Shown: positions 22,034 to 35,556, counted from the stretch's first letter. The stretch is DNA of 64,000 nt from Oncomelania hupensis (GCA_036898135.1 CM072512.1:37804145-37868144), one strand, 5' to 3'. Notes: generated by a model from the sequence alone, not told the origin. A program made the numbers and translations.

Positions 22034-25000
22034 TAGTCCTACCATTTGTGTGAACAGACAATCAACGAAAGACAGAGTACTAATTCACTAAGCACCAAGT
22101 ACTAACGGGAAAGCATCTCAAATTTCCACTCCATCGTAGTCGCAAGTTCTTTATAAATTGCCGTCTTTTATGCAGGGCAGTACACTCGGTAGACTATCAG
22201 TGCACTCCGTAGATTATCAATAGAGCAAAATAGTCCACTCCAGACGGTCCATCGTCCAGTTCATTAGAGCCTGTCACTGACGCATTGGCCTGTCCTGCTA
22301 CAGTCGATGCTGCATCAGGATCAACACACTTGCACTGGATGCGCAACTCCCATGAGCTCTCGAGACTGATGGATGCTTACTGCCAGCTATGTTCAGAATA
22401 TTCAGCAGTCCGATTCATTTTATCCAGTATAATAGCAATTCGTAGTATTCGACAGCACCAAGAAAAGTGGTTGCTTCGGTGTAGAATTAAACTGTGGATA
22501 CGTTAAGAATGATAAAGAGTATGACATTAATGATGATGACAGAGAAAGGCTTATTACTAATTTTCTCCTCTAAATTCCTCGCGTTCCCCTATAATTGCCA
22601 TTGGCCAGTCGTCGTTAGACTATCTGCCTTATTCAATGAAAAATTCGTTTCCGACAGTTTTAACCGTTTTTGTCCATCAATGAATAATAAACAACGTTAA
22701 TAAAGCTGACCTAGCTCAACCAGACTGTGAATAACTGTGCAAGTTCATTCAAGGTAGTTTTTTTTTTTGTCCGATAAAAATAGTAAAGTTTACATAAATT
22801 TCGCGTCTAATTATTCCTCGTATTCGATTACACGCTTCCCTTAATTTTAGTCTGGTAACTAGACTGTCAGCTTCTACGCAGCGTCAAGTCAGTCTACTTA
22901 TTACCAGAGCTTTATAGCCTAATTAACCATCAATCCAAGAAGTAATGAAGAGGATTTTGCTTGATCCCCTTGACCAGTACATCGCCTTCGCCCAAATCTT
23001 CGGCAATCTTTCCCGCTGTTTATCCTCTCTCTGTCTCTCTGTGTTCTCCTGGGCCTAATGAACTGTCGGAGGTAGATTCGAAGACAAAAGCCATGCAGAG
23101 CGCCTTGACCTGCGTCTTTCCGTGTCAACTGTTAATCAATGCAAGTAGTAAATATAGGGCTGGAAAACTGAAATGGTACTTCTGCTAACTGTAAGAGAGA
23201 AATCTCTATTTCTCCCTCTCTCTGTAGAAGAGCACCTGGCTTTGATTGTATATAAAACCTGTAGGAGCATCCTTCTTATTCATTTCATTTCTTCTTCACA
23301 GGACTTGAAACGTGCTTGTAGAAGTCAAAATAGTGCTACCAGGTAGCAGAAGAGCAGCTTGCTTTATTTCTCTAAAGAGTATAAAATAAGAAGGTTAAAA
23401 ATAAATCACTCAACCAAGAAAATCAACTCTACAACAACAAAAACAACATTACATGTAATAGCAGCAGAACGTCCCTTTCATTGATTATCACCAGAAAGGA
23501 AAAGATTCTAGAACGACTGAACAGTGAAGTCATTTCTAGCAGACTGCAGAAGAGAAAAAAACCGGCTTTCGTTCCTAAGAAGTGCGCAAACTCGGTAGAA
23601 AGTGAAACAGTCCTAGCACTAGCAGACTGCAGAAAGAATGGCAGCTTGCATTCCCTGGAGAGAGCAGCCGAGGTAAGAAGACAAAGAACATCCCCCTATA
23701 CTCATCAATGGAAATGAACCCGTCGCCGGCAGACTTTGCAACATAGAAGGATGTCCAAAAGAACTGTCGATGAAAACGACCTCATCTTAACATTGCACTA
23801 ATCTCAACCCCATAGGCTGGCTGTTCTCAGATTCCTTTTCGCATTTCTTACACCGATTCCCACCTTTTCTCTCTCGCTTTTTCATCTCAGTTCAGCATTC
23901 TCCTTTGTTTCCATCCCAATTTATTTGAACTCATATCATCTCAAGTTCAGTCAAATCTGTATTACACATAATGGAGAATCCACACCATTGATATCATTAA
24001 TTCATATGAATATTTACTCTCTAATTCAAAGCTACAAACCTACATTCTATAATCACTAAAAGTGCCTTGTTTTCCCCGTCCTTTTAGAACCATCTGACTT
24101 CCTTCCTTTAGGGAATTTTGGATGGTTTCTCCCTATTAACCGATTCAGTAACAACTCAGCACGCACGATTTAAAAGTAATTTCGGATTAAGTGAGTTTCA
24201 CTTTCCCGAAACGCGATAGACAATGATTTGTGCACTTTAAACCTATACACATTGTAATCGTGTATGGCAATTATCTCCTTTAATTTCTCGTCTTGCGAAA
24301 TGCTTAGAAGGGTGGAAAAGTACCACAAATCTGCCTTGTTAAATTGCTGTAGCGTTTAAATGTATACAGAGTATACAGTAGGCTATTTGAATAGCTGTGT
24401 TGCTTTAAGAGGACATACAGAGTTACCAATAACGCAACTTTAGTACAGCGATAACAATTGTGCGTTTAACGATAGCACAGCAACAATCGTTCAGTGTCTG
24501 TAGTTGTCGCCCGTTTGTCGATTGTTTGAATTGGTTTCACATCCATCATTTTTCAAGTTGCGGAAATGCTTTCATACAGGATAACAATCAATATACAGCA
24601 ACGTTTCTGCAAAAATATAGTAAGCTGTCATCTTGTACCGTCAGTTTTCAAGTAGCGGAAATGCTTTAAAGGTGGTGCATGACAATACGAAGCAGTGTTT
24701 TATCTTGCTGCGCTGAAAGAAAGACATTACCAGTGACCCTTTTTTATAGTCCAAAAATGTCGAAGGTTACTAGATCTCTACAACTGTTAAATAATATGTT
24801 TTTCCTTGAATAAAACATTTGTTTAAACCAACTGTTAAAGGAAGCCTTCACGATTCTGCCCTTTCCGCTTGGCATTGTCAAGACGCATCGATTTATTTAT
24901 TTATGGAATTGTTAGCTTTGGACCAGGCTACAAATCCCAATATTGTGTATAGCTTGTTGTGCACAACCTCTTTTATTCCCACAGGCCGTTCCTCCTACCA

Positions 25001-25237
25001 TCCTAGAATGATAAAGGTTTTAGATATCATACACCTGTTTATGAATATTTATGGTGGTTTTAGTGTTACGCGCTTGTCCAATGGAGTTAACAAAATAAAT
25101 TCAAATGGATTGTGTCATAAGCTCTTAAAGTATGCAAAGATGGTACGATGTTTATAAAACTGTTGGTAGTAGTCTACAATAGGACTACTACCTACACTGA
25201 ATTCATTACTAGCTGTTGCTCTATAGGCTATTTGTAC
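22028..25237. other. Unique sequence, about 3.2 kb, no gene seen
   Basis: No recognisable coding domain. Local direct repeats: CACTC(G/C)GTAGA(C/T)TATCA twice at about 22188-22222, and TTTTCAAGT(T/A)GCGGAAATGC at 24550 and 24646. The 112-codon frame at 24819-25157 has no family features. Confidence 0.5.
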
Positions 25238-25326
25238 GTACACACACAGGCACACACACGCACACACACGCACATATACGAACACACCCAAACACACACA
25301 CATACACACCACGCACGCACGCATTC
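25238..25326. repeat. Imperfect (CA)n tract
   Basis: CACACA interrupted by CGCA, TATA and CCAA steps. Confidence 0.9.
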
Positions 25327-25767
25327 ACAAACTCACACCAATCGTCAGTGTAGGCCTAATGTTAATACATCGCAGGCTCCGATCGAACGATCGATGTCAA
25401 ATCATGATGACAATCACATTATGATGATGTCAATTACCTTCGTGTTTAGCAATTAATACGCAAACGCAGGTCATGATGTGATTTCATTCGCCAATACATC
25501 AATGTCAGCTCTTAACCTATCAAGTCAGGGGCCACAGAGGTCATTAATAATGAACTATATACCGGATTAAAACGACTAGTTCAGCTTATGTCAGATAAAT
25601 GATGCAATACATTGATGTGGAGGAGCAGAAGATATCAATCAATACATGCAAGTGCTTTCTGCTTCAATCTGCTTCGTTGTTTTTATTGTTGTTGTTATTT
25701 TTGTTGATGCTTTCGTTGTTGTTGTTCTCTTCTTCTTGCTTTGCAACTGCTGCGTTTCGTTGTTGGT

Positions 25768-25848
25768 TATTTGGGCGCATCAAGTTAGATCCTGTATCGG
25801 CCAGCGCCTTGAGAAGCTCATGAACTGGAAACGCGCTCTATAACAACG
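25768..25848 (+). mobile_element. SINE family S1, 3' half
   Basis: GGGCGCATCAAGTTAGATCC, TGTATCGGCCAGCGCCTTGA, GAAGCTCATGAACTGGAAAC and GCGCTCTATAACAACG align block for block with the minus-strand copy at 4017-4116; a 17-base block AAGTTAGATCCTGTATC is identical. A GTTGTT-rich stretch replaces the head. Confidence 0.75.
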
Positions 25849-26015
25849 ATTACATAAATTTTATATTGGATTCTGAATGGATATTAAGTAGTTCCATTCA
25901 ACCACAACACAGGCGCGATTCACCGGCGTCATACTAACAAAAAGCATTCACACAAGCAAGGGAATAGTTGTTCAATTGCTATTAACGAGAGCTATTAGAG
26001 TAGTCCAAATCGATA

Positions 26016-26085
26016 CAATACAATACAATACAATACAAGATTGTTGCTTTAGGTCCAGCGGACTCTTCCGAGCCAAATCAGGACC
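26016..26085 (-). mobile_element. LINE family C 3' end, 70-bp insertion with 14-bp target duplication
   Basis: On the minus strand: GGTCCTGATTTGGCTCGGAA, GAGTCCGCTGGACCTAAAGC, then AACAATCTT and a (GTATT)n tail. AGTCCAAATCGATA flanks it exactly at 26002-26015 and 26086-26099. The same 3' end occurs at 59462-59505 with a different pentamer tail (AATGT)n. This is an extreme 5' truncation made by target-primed reverse transcription. Confidence 0.88.
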
Positions 26086-26099
26086 AGTCCAAATCGATA

Positions 26100-26698
26100 G
26101 ACGTAGCAGGTATTAATTACAAGATTTTAACTGCTTGATATGGACGCTACTGTACCCAATAGTACATTACGGTAACACAGGACGCTATCATGCCCATGTT
26201 CTTCGATCGAACACCAAGAGCTTCGAACTGAGAAAATTGCTATTACAGTGGCGGAAGAGAAATCTTTTTTAGTTTTTGGGAAAGTTACGACTGCCTGCCT
26301 GCAATACCATTATTTAATCAATCAATGGCAGGAAAGTAAGCTATTGTTTCAACACGCTCTTTTTGTTCTCTATGAACTCTGAAGTCATAATTACCAAGTC
26401 TTAAAACAGGCTGGAAACTGTGTGTGTTTGTGTGTGTTAGCGAAGAACTGTCAGGCCTATTCATTGCTAAATATTCTTAAAGCTTAGTCTGAGAATAGAT
26501 AGGATCCTTCCAAATCTTCTTGTGACTAAATATCTTTAAAAAGAAAAGTTCAAATAAAAAAGAGGGGCACTCATATTCATGATTTTGAGCAAATACCTTT
26601 CAACTTTGTGACGCAACGAATATTTTCTGGGTTGGTTGATTGTTTTTTATATTTTTATTACCGTTTTTTTTTTCAACAAAGATGATAAAGACTATGAA
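26100..26698. other. Unique sequence, no gene seen
   Basis: No repeats or coding domain recognised; short T runs near 26645-26680. Confidence 0.5.
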
Positions 26699-26708
26699 CA
26701 CACACACA

Positions 26709-26752
<44 letters not shown>
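26699..26752. repeat. (CA)n microsatellite
   Basis: About 26 CA units with one CAGA interruption. Confidence 0.96.
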
Positions 26753-26755
<3 letters not shown>

Positions 26756-26789
26756 TCACGTTTAAACAAGCACACATTGTACACTACCG

Positions 26790-27003
26790 GCAAATAAAAA
26801 CTTATTTTCTTTTCACTGCACATCTACTGGACTACGATCTCCTTGTAACAATCAAGTTTAAGAACAGCTGTCGTACACCGTATGGGGATTTGCAAATAAA
26901 AAGAACGTCTTTTCTTTCTACATTTCTGACTACGACCTCTTTTGCAGCAATCAACGTTAAAGAACAGCTGTCGTACATCGCATGGTCATATGGGGATTTG
27001 CAA
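26790..27003. repeat. Tandem repeat, two units of 102 and 108 bp
   Basis: Both units start GCAAATAAAAA and contain CTACGA(T/C)CTC, AACAGCTGTCGTACA(C/T)CG and end ATGGGGATTT. The second carries a 6-bp insertion near 26985. A third start (GCAAGTC) at 27000 breaks off. Confidence 0.85.
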
Positions 27004-27335
27004 GTCAAACCAATGAATATATTATTATGCGGATGATTTGATTATTCACAAATGTTGAACACCCATGCCAAGGATTAGCCTGAAAATCTGTGACAATACG
27101 GAAGGGGGAAATCCAAATAATATATCCAATCGAAGAAGTGAAAAGTGTTCGTGCGAGTGCAAAAAAGTGATTGTTTTTTTTGTTTGTTTGTTTTTTTTTT
27201 AAATAAAAGAAAGTCAAACAGTTCAAACTTAAGTGAAAAGACTTCTTTAAACGGTTCATGCCACTTGCTTCTTTAACCAACATTATACAAACCGCCAGAG
27301 TCAGCCTATTGTACTAAAGGCAGCTTGGAAACCTT
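27004..27335. other. Unique sequence, no gene seen
   Basis: Contains a TTTGTTTG/poly-T patch at 27174-27200. No coding domain. Confidence 0.5.
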
Positions 27336-27750
27336 CTCCTCCACCGCATAAAATACAACCTGTACCATCTCAACAGAAGATAAACCATTGTTAAGAAAGA
27401 GGGTGGGATCAAACAGAATACATTATCAAATGGATGTGAAATACACGGTAATAAAAGCTAATCCTACAAAATACCAGGGACAAAAAGCGTATTTTTATCC
27501 AACAAAATGCTACATAAAGTCATTTCATTTTTAGTGCAAAATACTACACAAACCATCTTCTTCCACCTACAAGACTACAAACCACATCTTTTAACCTCAA
27601 GCTTCCACGTAAACCATTCCATTCTACTACAAAATACCACGTAAAACCACCTTCAACTAACAAAACAAAATAAATAAATAAAATAAAATAAAATAATAAA
27701 TAAAAAAATAAATAAAAAAGAACAGCAGGCAAACCATTTGATCCATTTAC
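27336..27750. repeat. Decayed minisatellite with about 31-nt units
   Basis: Phrases such as TACAAAATACCA, ACAAAATGCTACATAAAG, CAAAATACTACACAAACCAT, TTCCACGTAAACCATTCC and CAAAATACCACGTAAAACCA recur every 30-37 nt, about eight times. An AAATA-rich patch at 27665-27718 interrupts it. Confidence 0.6.
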
Positions 27751-28976
27751 ACAAATCTACATTCAATACATAGATCCGATCCTATGTCCTTCAACCGTAC
27801 CGCTAGGATACGCACTGATGCGTGCAATACAGATAACAGTGTCAACCGATATGACTTGGCTCTAAGCTCCTACCTAATACAGGGTAGGAGATCCTTTTAC
27901 AGCCCAGCTCTATCGCGCCAACATGTCAAAACACAAACCGGGGTAACAAGGATTTTAATGCATTATAGCGACCCGCTAATGATCCGTTTACAGTCAAAAC
28001 AACAGGCATACTATTGTCCCAAGGTGAATTCCAACTAAAAAGATGGATACTAAAACCTTTGGGGTCGCAGAGGGGTCCAACTGGAATGGAGGGAAGGGGT
28101 GCTGATGTGGGAAATGGGGTAGGCAGTGGAAGAATCAGTACTGAGAATTTCGCGCACATTATGAAACAACCACACAAGTCTTTATGTATTAGCACATATA
28201 GTTGAGACCCACTACAGCTACGCTAACGTCCCTCCAAGAGGGTCTGTTATTAATATTATTAATTACTGGTAGGGTGGCGTCCATATTACAAAATGCCTTA
28301 ATATTAAAAGGCGAAGTTAAAGGCAAACATGACATAACATTCTTTCTACTCACGTAATCCAGTAAACTTCAACAATAAACTATTACGAGTAGTGCTATAA
28401 AATCAAGGATGAGATTTTGACTGTTTATTTAAAACCAAGCGCCAGTTAAAAAAATCTGCTAATTCCTTTCCAAGAAGGAGACTAACGACATTTTAAGAAA
28501 GAATTGACAGGGCCATTCTAAGAAATCTCAACTAAAATGGCAGATTTGAATGTATCACATCACTACCTTAACAACTTTAAAATCCGCGAAATGTATCCAA
28601 TTCCTTTCCAAAAGACTTTGGATCTTTGTCTTCGATCACGGCCTCTACTCTTCTTTCTTTATTTGCTTCTTTCTTTATTTGCTTTCTTTCTTTTTAGTGC
28701 TTTCTTTCTTTCTTTTTTATTGCAATTTCTTTCATTGTTCTTTACTTCATTTCCATCTGTTCATGGGAGCTACTTTTGATGATGATGTTGCTATTGCTTT
28801 TGTTCTATCTTTCATCTTTTATTATTCTCTTTTCATCTTTCTTTACCTCATCCCTTTCTTCTTTCCTTCGTCGTCCTCCTCATCCTTCCTCTTCTCAAGA
28901 CAGGTAAGCGTTACCCAAATGCACAGTGTAGGTGGTATTCAAACAACTCTATATTGGTGTTTTTTCCCTTCTGTTT
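27751..28976. other. Unique sequence with a TTTC-rich patch, no gene seen
   Basis: TTTC/TTTA-rich at 28645-28740. Overlapping frames at 28537-29107 are hydrophobic only because of T-richness. No domain recognised. Confidence 0.5.
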
Positions 28977-29045
28977 CTTCTTCTTCTTCTTCTTCTTCTT
29001 CTTCTTCTTCTTCTTCTTCTTCTTCTTCTTCTTCTTCTTCTTCCT
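28977..29045. repeat. (TTC)n microsatellite
   Basis: About 22 TTC triplets then TCC/TTC variants to about 29075. Confidence 0.95.
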
Positions 29046-29430
29046 CCTCCTCTTGTTCTTCCTCGTCTTCTTCACCGTTTCTCCTCATCCGACTCTTCTT
29101 CTCATGAAGACATGTAAAACAAAAAAAAAATATTGTAAAAACTCCCACGTACCAACACACAAACAAGCCAGACTTTACTGTATTGTTGATCTTCTAGTCC
29201 ACAAAGGGAGGACATTCCTTTAAATAACTTGCCTAGAATTTTATAGTCTGTAGCACCACAAGAAGCGTGTGAACATTCCGTAATAATTTAGTCTTTTTGG
29301 GGGGCCTCGCCATTGTAAACACTCGTACATTTTTACGAAATAACGTCATAGCACCGGCTCGTGAGTCTTAGTTGCCACTGTGTATTCTTTTAGTTTAAGG
29401 TATTTCGTTTATTTATTTATTTTTAAATTA

Positions 29431-29530
29431 TTTAAGTGTGGTGTAGTGTAGTGTAGTGTAGTGTAGTGTAGTGTAGTGTAGTGTAGTGTAGTGTAGTGTA
29501 GTGTAGTGTAGTGTGGTGTGTTGTGGTGTG
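29431..29530. repeat. (GTGTA)n pentamer array, left
   Basis: About 16 GTGTA units at 29438-29515 followed by GTGTGTTGTGGTGTG variants. The matching array is at 31135-31340. Confidence 0.93.
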
Positions 29531-31134
29531 TGATTGTGACGTGCGGACAATCGAGCCTCTGACGCAGGCTGCCCACAGTCATCCCTTCCACACATCCAGT
29601 CATCCCTACCACGCACGCTGGCTAATCCGCCTAAGCCCCGCCCCTCGGGAAACATCCTTAAAACCACACACACAGCCAGAACCGTCGCCAGACGCAAGCC
29701 TCAAATCCTCGAAGCCACAACAACCTGTCCTAGACACGTCCCATCAACCGGCGACCTCTGAGCTACGGCAGTACTCTTGTGATTCGACCCGTCTTAGTCA
29801 AGGTAAGAGAGGAAACTTACTCTGTGTCATGTAGCATACCCATCACCCGTCGTTCGCCCAACATGTTCGTATGTCCTGTTGATATGTACGTTCGTGTATA
29901 TAGTCTTGTCTTGATGTGTTGCTGTGACATGTATTATTTCCTTGTATATATCATCTGCCTTGTTTATGACTCATGCCATGTTTGAATTTATACTTGTATG
30001 CTCAATGTTAGCCCCATGTGTAAATATCCCATGCCATGTTGTCCCTCCACATAGATTAAAGTCCCCCAGTACAGCCCTTGCCTGCAACCCCCATTGTCCT
30101 GTATTTACCCCATTTGCTTTTCTCCATGTTCCCACTGTATAAATATCTGCCCCTGTTGTCCGCCACCTCATCTTAAGGCGCCGAAGGTATTCTATATTAG
30201 CGGCTGCCGGTAAACTCCACAATAGCCCCATAACCCTGGTTGCAATTGTTGGACTGATTGGTATGCACCGGCCGACCCTCGACCGGTCCGACCAATTTGA
30301 AATCTGATGGGCACGCGCGCCAACAGGCGCTGAACCCAGGATACACATACCCAGCTGATACAGAGTCTGTATTGCTTTACAGACGGCTCCTGTGCAGGGC
30401 GAATACCCCGGCCCTGTACCAGCTATAAGTCGCCGACCCGCTGCAGGCCCCTGACAACCCAGGGAGTCAACGCGAAGCGTTTCACCGAATTTCATCACTC
30501 CCCAGCCAGCTAGCAACGTAAGCTGAAAACCACGCCTGTGTCTACCCCACCAGGATTGCACCATCGGTCATTACTCAAGAGAGTGACCGACTGACCCGCA
30601 TTGGCACCCACGCTATTAATTTGCTGACCGTCCAGACTATCCTGGACCAACCACCGCCCTTCGCAAACAGAGCTAAGTTCTCACCCTACGAGCATCACAA
30701 ATCGCAGAGACTCTGGTCAAATACCCTGAACAATCCAGATATCCTCCTGCTCAGTGATGATAGCAACCCTCAGTAGCACTAGTATTCCTGACAGCGCCCA
30801 CCCAGAATATCCCCAAGATACTCCCTACTATTACTGACAATATCCAGTGACTCACTCTTAGATTATTCAACACAGACGACCCAATTCTATTTAATAAAAG
30901 TTACTAGTTAGAAATTGTACCTACCTGGACTTCTCCCTTGTTTTGAATTTCTCAACTAGTGTAGCCTACCATCTTTCTCGTCTGCACTTTGACTGTCTTT
31001 CATTAATTAGTAACTCCCAGCTCTAATCTCTTGAATGTCATCGCAAAATTGGCCTAAGCAAGGGAGGCAATACAGTGCGAGAGATTAAGAGCTTACCCTC
31101 ATTCCCCCCAACCCCTTTCTTTGTGAGAGTGATG
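29531..31134. other. GC-richer island between two pentamer arrays, no confirmed gene
   Basis: Contains a GC-box-like CCCCGCCCC (29636), a CTTAAAACC phrase 20 bp on, and a strong splice-donor-like CAAGGTAAGAG at 29799-29809, which together could be a promoter and first exon. A T/C-poor acceptor-like TTGCTTTACAG lies at 30381 and an AATAAAA at 30892. The 197-codon minus-strand frame (29971-30564) has no recognisable domain. It could equally be a diverged LTR or an unknown element. No target duplications or paired LTRs were found. Confidence 0.35.
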
Positions 31135-31340
31135 TGGTGGAATGTGGTGGAATGTGGTGTAGTATAATGTAGTATAGTGTAGTATAGTGTAGTGTAGTGT
31201 AGTTTGGTGTGGTGTGTGATGTGGTGGGATGTGGTGTAGTATAGTGTAGTATAGTGTAGTGTAGTGTAGTGTAGTGCAGTGCAGTGCAGTGTAGTGTAGT
31301 GTAGTGTAGTGTAGTGTAGTTTAGTTAGTGAAGTTATGTT
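31135..31340. repeat. (GTGTA)n pentamer array, right, with higher-order structure
   Basis: GTGTA units mixed with GTATA and GTGCA variants. A block GATGTGGTGTAGTATA-type followed by pentamers occurs twice about 72 bp apart (near 31152 and 31224), so the array duplicated in larger steps. It ends in TTAGTTAGTGAAGTTATG repeated twice (to about 31360). Confidence 0.9.
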
Positions 31341-31360
31341 AGTTAGTTAGTGAAGTTATG

Positions 31361-32190
31361 TACTCGTCCCTCTATTTAGCTCGTTTATTGGGTTTAGCTG
31401 TTTCATTGAATTTTATTGAACAGGTGTATCCTAGGATAAAGGTTTTAAGCAGTCGGACAGCACTAAGGCAAATCTTTACTTAAGTCTTTATATAAGCTTA
31501 TTCCTAGAATTATCTTTAAAGATAACTTGCGCTAACTTTCCAATAACATCCTCATCAGTGTTTATCTGGAACTGATCGATATTGGACGAGGTGTGGTGGC
31601 TATTCAGAGGGTGATGGGGGGAAAATAGGGGTAAAATATAAGGTAAAGACAACCGATCCGTCGACCTTGTTGTTGTTTTGACAAAATATTTGTACAAGAA
31701 TACAGCAAAACTGGAGGTCTTAAAAACGTCCCTAACAACTTCGGCACAAAACGTTGTACTGAGTATCACAGATGAGTTCAGTTCAGTGGGTAGATTACCG
31801 TCCCCGGACACAATAGCGTATAGGGGACTTGAATCATGAATTGACGCGAACACTATATCTACCGCCTCCAAACTTCAAAGGTTGTAGTAACTCTGCCTTA
31901 ACTGGCTTTATAGATAGAGCCTACTCATAGCACATAACAAGTTTTAACAAAAAGAGAAGATCAGAGCTAGGTCTTCCCTCCAGGGCGTGTCATTGACCTA
32001 ACCCAAGGATTAGGACCTATTAATCCTCCATGTTCTAAAATACATGTAGGGTATGTATAATACCTGCACTTGTTGGAACTCGATGCTAGTACACATTAAC
32101 TTTCTGTTCTACTACTACTACTAAGTGGGAACTTAGTAAAAACAACGTCATAAGCCTGAAACAATGAAACAAGTCATTGTTCTTAAATAG
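31361..32190. other. Unique sequence, no gene seen
   Basis: A 127-codon minus frame (31488-31871) has ordinary composition but no recognised family. I regard it as unsupported. No other structure. Confidence 0.45.
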
Positions 32191-32234
32191 CGCACTTACC
32201 TATGTACTCATAAAGTGTACTCAAGGCGCCGCTA
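32191..32234 (-). mobile_element. LINE/SINE 3'-tail module
   Basis: The minus strand reads GGCGCCTTGAGTACACTTTA, TGAGTACATAGG and AAGTGCGCTATTTAAGAA, the same module as S1 tails with the GCGCC/GCGCTAT pair intact. No head visible. Confidence 0.6.
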
Positions 32235-32718
32235 ATTAAATAATGATATACACTAGCAGCAGTGGAAATGTAAAGACTAAAGAAACAGCGACATGTTTGT
32301 TTATTGTTCACTTACAACCTTAAAGAACCACAAAGCTACAATGAGGTGGGGGGAAGGGAGGAGGGGAGGAAGAGGAGGAAGAAGGGGGGGGGGGTAATTT
32401 ATCTAGTTCTGTGTAAAGAGCTGCAGAAGATGCCGGTTGGAAACAGGATTGATTAAACTCTAAACTCAAGCTGGTGAATCCGCCAATTTGATTCAAGTTT
32501 TTCGTATTGTGCCACGCCGTAAACTACTGTGCCACAGCATGTGTGTTTGCTCGAGGCTGTCAGATACTCTTGATAGAAATTAAGAACAATGACTGGCCTC
32601 TACTAATCCATTGCGGCTGGTCTATAACAGTATCCTATGCTTGTTAATAGGGCATTTGAAATGCCGTATGAAATTCACTTACGAATGCTGTCTATCCTCA
32701 TGTTATTAAGTACATTTT
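32235..32718. other. Unique sequence, no gene seen
   Basis: A purine-rich patch with a G-run lies at 32343-32393. Confidence 0.5.
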
Positions 32719-32762
32719 ATGAAAGAAAGAAAGAAAGAAAGAATAAAAGAATGAAAGAAAGA

Positions 32763-32821
<59 letters not shown>

Positions 32822-32822
32822 A
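32719..32822. repeat. (AAAG)n to (AAAT)n compound tetramer microsatellite
   Basis: GAAA units to 32763, then about 14 AAAT units. Confidence 0.95.
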
Positions 32823-33609
32823 GTCTAAAGTCGTGTGCCAAACCCGAATTTGGGTAAATCAGTGCACGAATCTCGAACCTTACACAGAAGACAAAGGGCG
32901 CGACAGGCAATGAACATGTTGAAATCATGAAACACAAACAAACTGTTACTGTGTTGGCAATGATCTGATTTGATGAGTCTAATGATATACGTATGACAGC
33001 ATAATTATAATAAAACATAACGAGCTCGAAAAAGGCCATTCAAATGTCACCACCAACAGTCGTGAACTGAGTTGCAGCAAGTCCAAGCGCATTATAATAA
33101 TACTATTTCTAAAGAGAAATATTGAAGCACATTATTTTAAATTTCTGTCGGTTTGTTACGACTTCTAAACACAAGTTTTAAAACATTACGAAACAAAACA
33201 CTATCGCGTCAATAAAACAGGCAGAATATTATACAACCATTTATACGGAACTCCAACTAGTTGGTACATGTTGTAGATGTAACACTAAACACAGACGAAC
33301 ATTATTAGGTAGACAATATTAATCATAACAATATCAATGGATGGATTAATTTAATAGGCAATCTCGGTCGGGCGCCGGTTCCGGCCCCCAGCAATCTTTT
33401 CTGGACTGTCTTGTCAAGCATAGAAAATTTAGAGGGAACATTGTTCAAAAGACTGTCAGCGGTTATATAGTTACACAATGTCCTGTAAGATGAACACAAA
33501 TGTGAACCCAAAATAGTTAAAACGCACACCTTGTATCTCTAAAACGAAAAATCGACGTACAATGTTGTGACCACGGTCTCGTAATGATGTCTTTCCCGCT
33601 CCACTTATA
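32823..33609. other. AT-rich unique sequence, no gene seen
   Basis: No structure recognised before the LINE A fragment. Confidence 0.5.
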
Positions 33610-34248
33610 GAGAGTAAAGAAAGCAAAGTGCACCAGACTGAAGTTCGACCTGGACAAACTGCAAGACCCGGAGGTGCCACTGCTCATTTTGGGAGCTGGT
33701 GAAGTGGATGCCAACACCATGGCCACCACCTTCAACTCTGCTGTGACATGTGTCGCCACTGAAATCCTTGGCAAGTACCGCCCATCTGTAACAAGATCTG
33801 GCAGAGAAAGGAGTGACCTACACCACGGACCCAGTCGCTTGTCATCACTCTTCCCAAAAATGGTAACCTTCAGGAGTGTGAAAACTACCGCACCATCAAC
33901 CTCATCAGCCATCCCAGCAAGGTCCTCCTGAAAATAATACTCAACAGGTTGAAACACCAAACTGAACAAATCATAGCTGAAGAACAGGCTGGATCAGGGC
34001 ATGGTGAAGTACCACCGAGCAGATTTTCAACCTTAGAATAATCTGCGAGAAATACCTACAACACCAACATCTATATCATGTTTTTGTAGACTTCAAGAAA
34101 GCGTTTGACCGAGTCTGGAACGCAGCTCTGTGGGTAACCATGGGAGTGTACAATATCAGCCCTAACATTATTAAAGTCATCAAAAGCCTATATGACAAGG
34201 TTACAAGTGCAGTCAACAGCGCCATCGGGAATTGGTTCAGAACAACAA
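33610..34248 (+). mobile_element. LINE family A, internally deleted copy 2
   Basis: 33610-33778 encodes the inter-domain linker (CTRLKFDLDKLQDPEV, then TTFNSAV and ATEILGKYRP). At about 33779 it jumps to the RT domain (ICNKIWQ, LVITLPKNGNLQECENYRT, EEQAGS, then FVDFKKAFDRVWNAALWVTM). The part of the linker that copy 1 shows between these blocks is missing. A deletion within the EEQAG...RSTTEQ region near 33990-34015 and a TGA near 33812 disrupt the frame. It ends at IGNWFRTT, the region where copy 1 also breaks. Confidence 0.88.
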
Positions 34249-35553
<1,305 letters not shown>

Positions 35554-35556
35554 TAA

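Noticed and set aside
29971..30564. 197-codon minus-strand frame
   Set aside because: It has no recognisable domain or homologous motif, lies in GC-richer sequence where long frames arise by chance, and overlaps other frames. Kept only as a note on the island.
31488..31871. 127-codon minus-strand frame with ordinary composition
   Set aside because: No family features, no splice or promoter context; its length is possible by chance over 64 kb.
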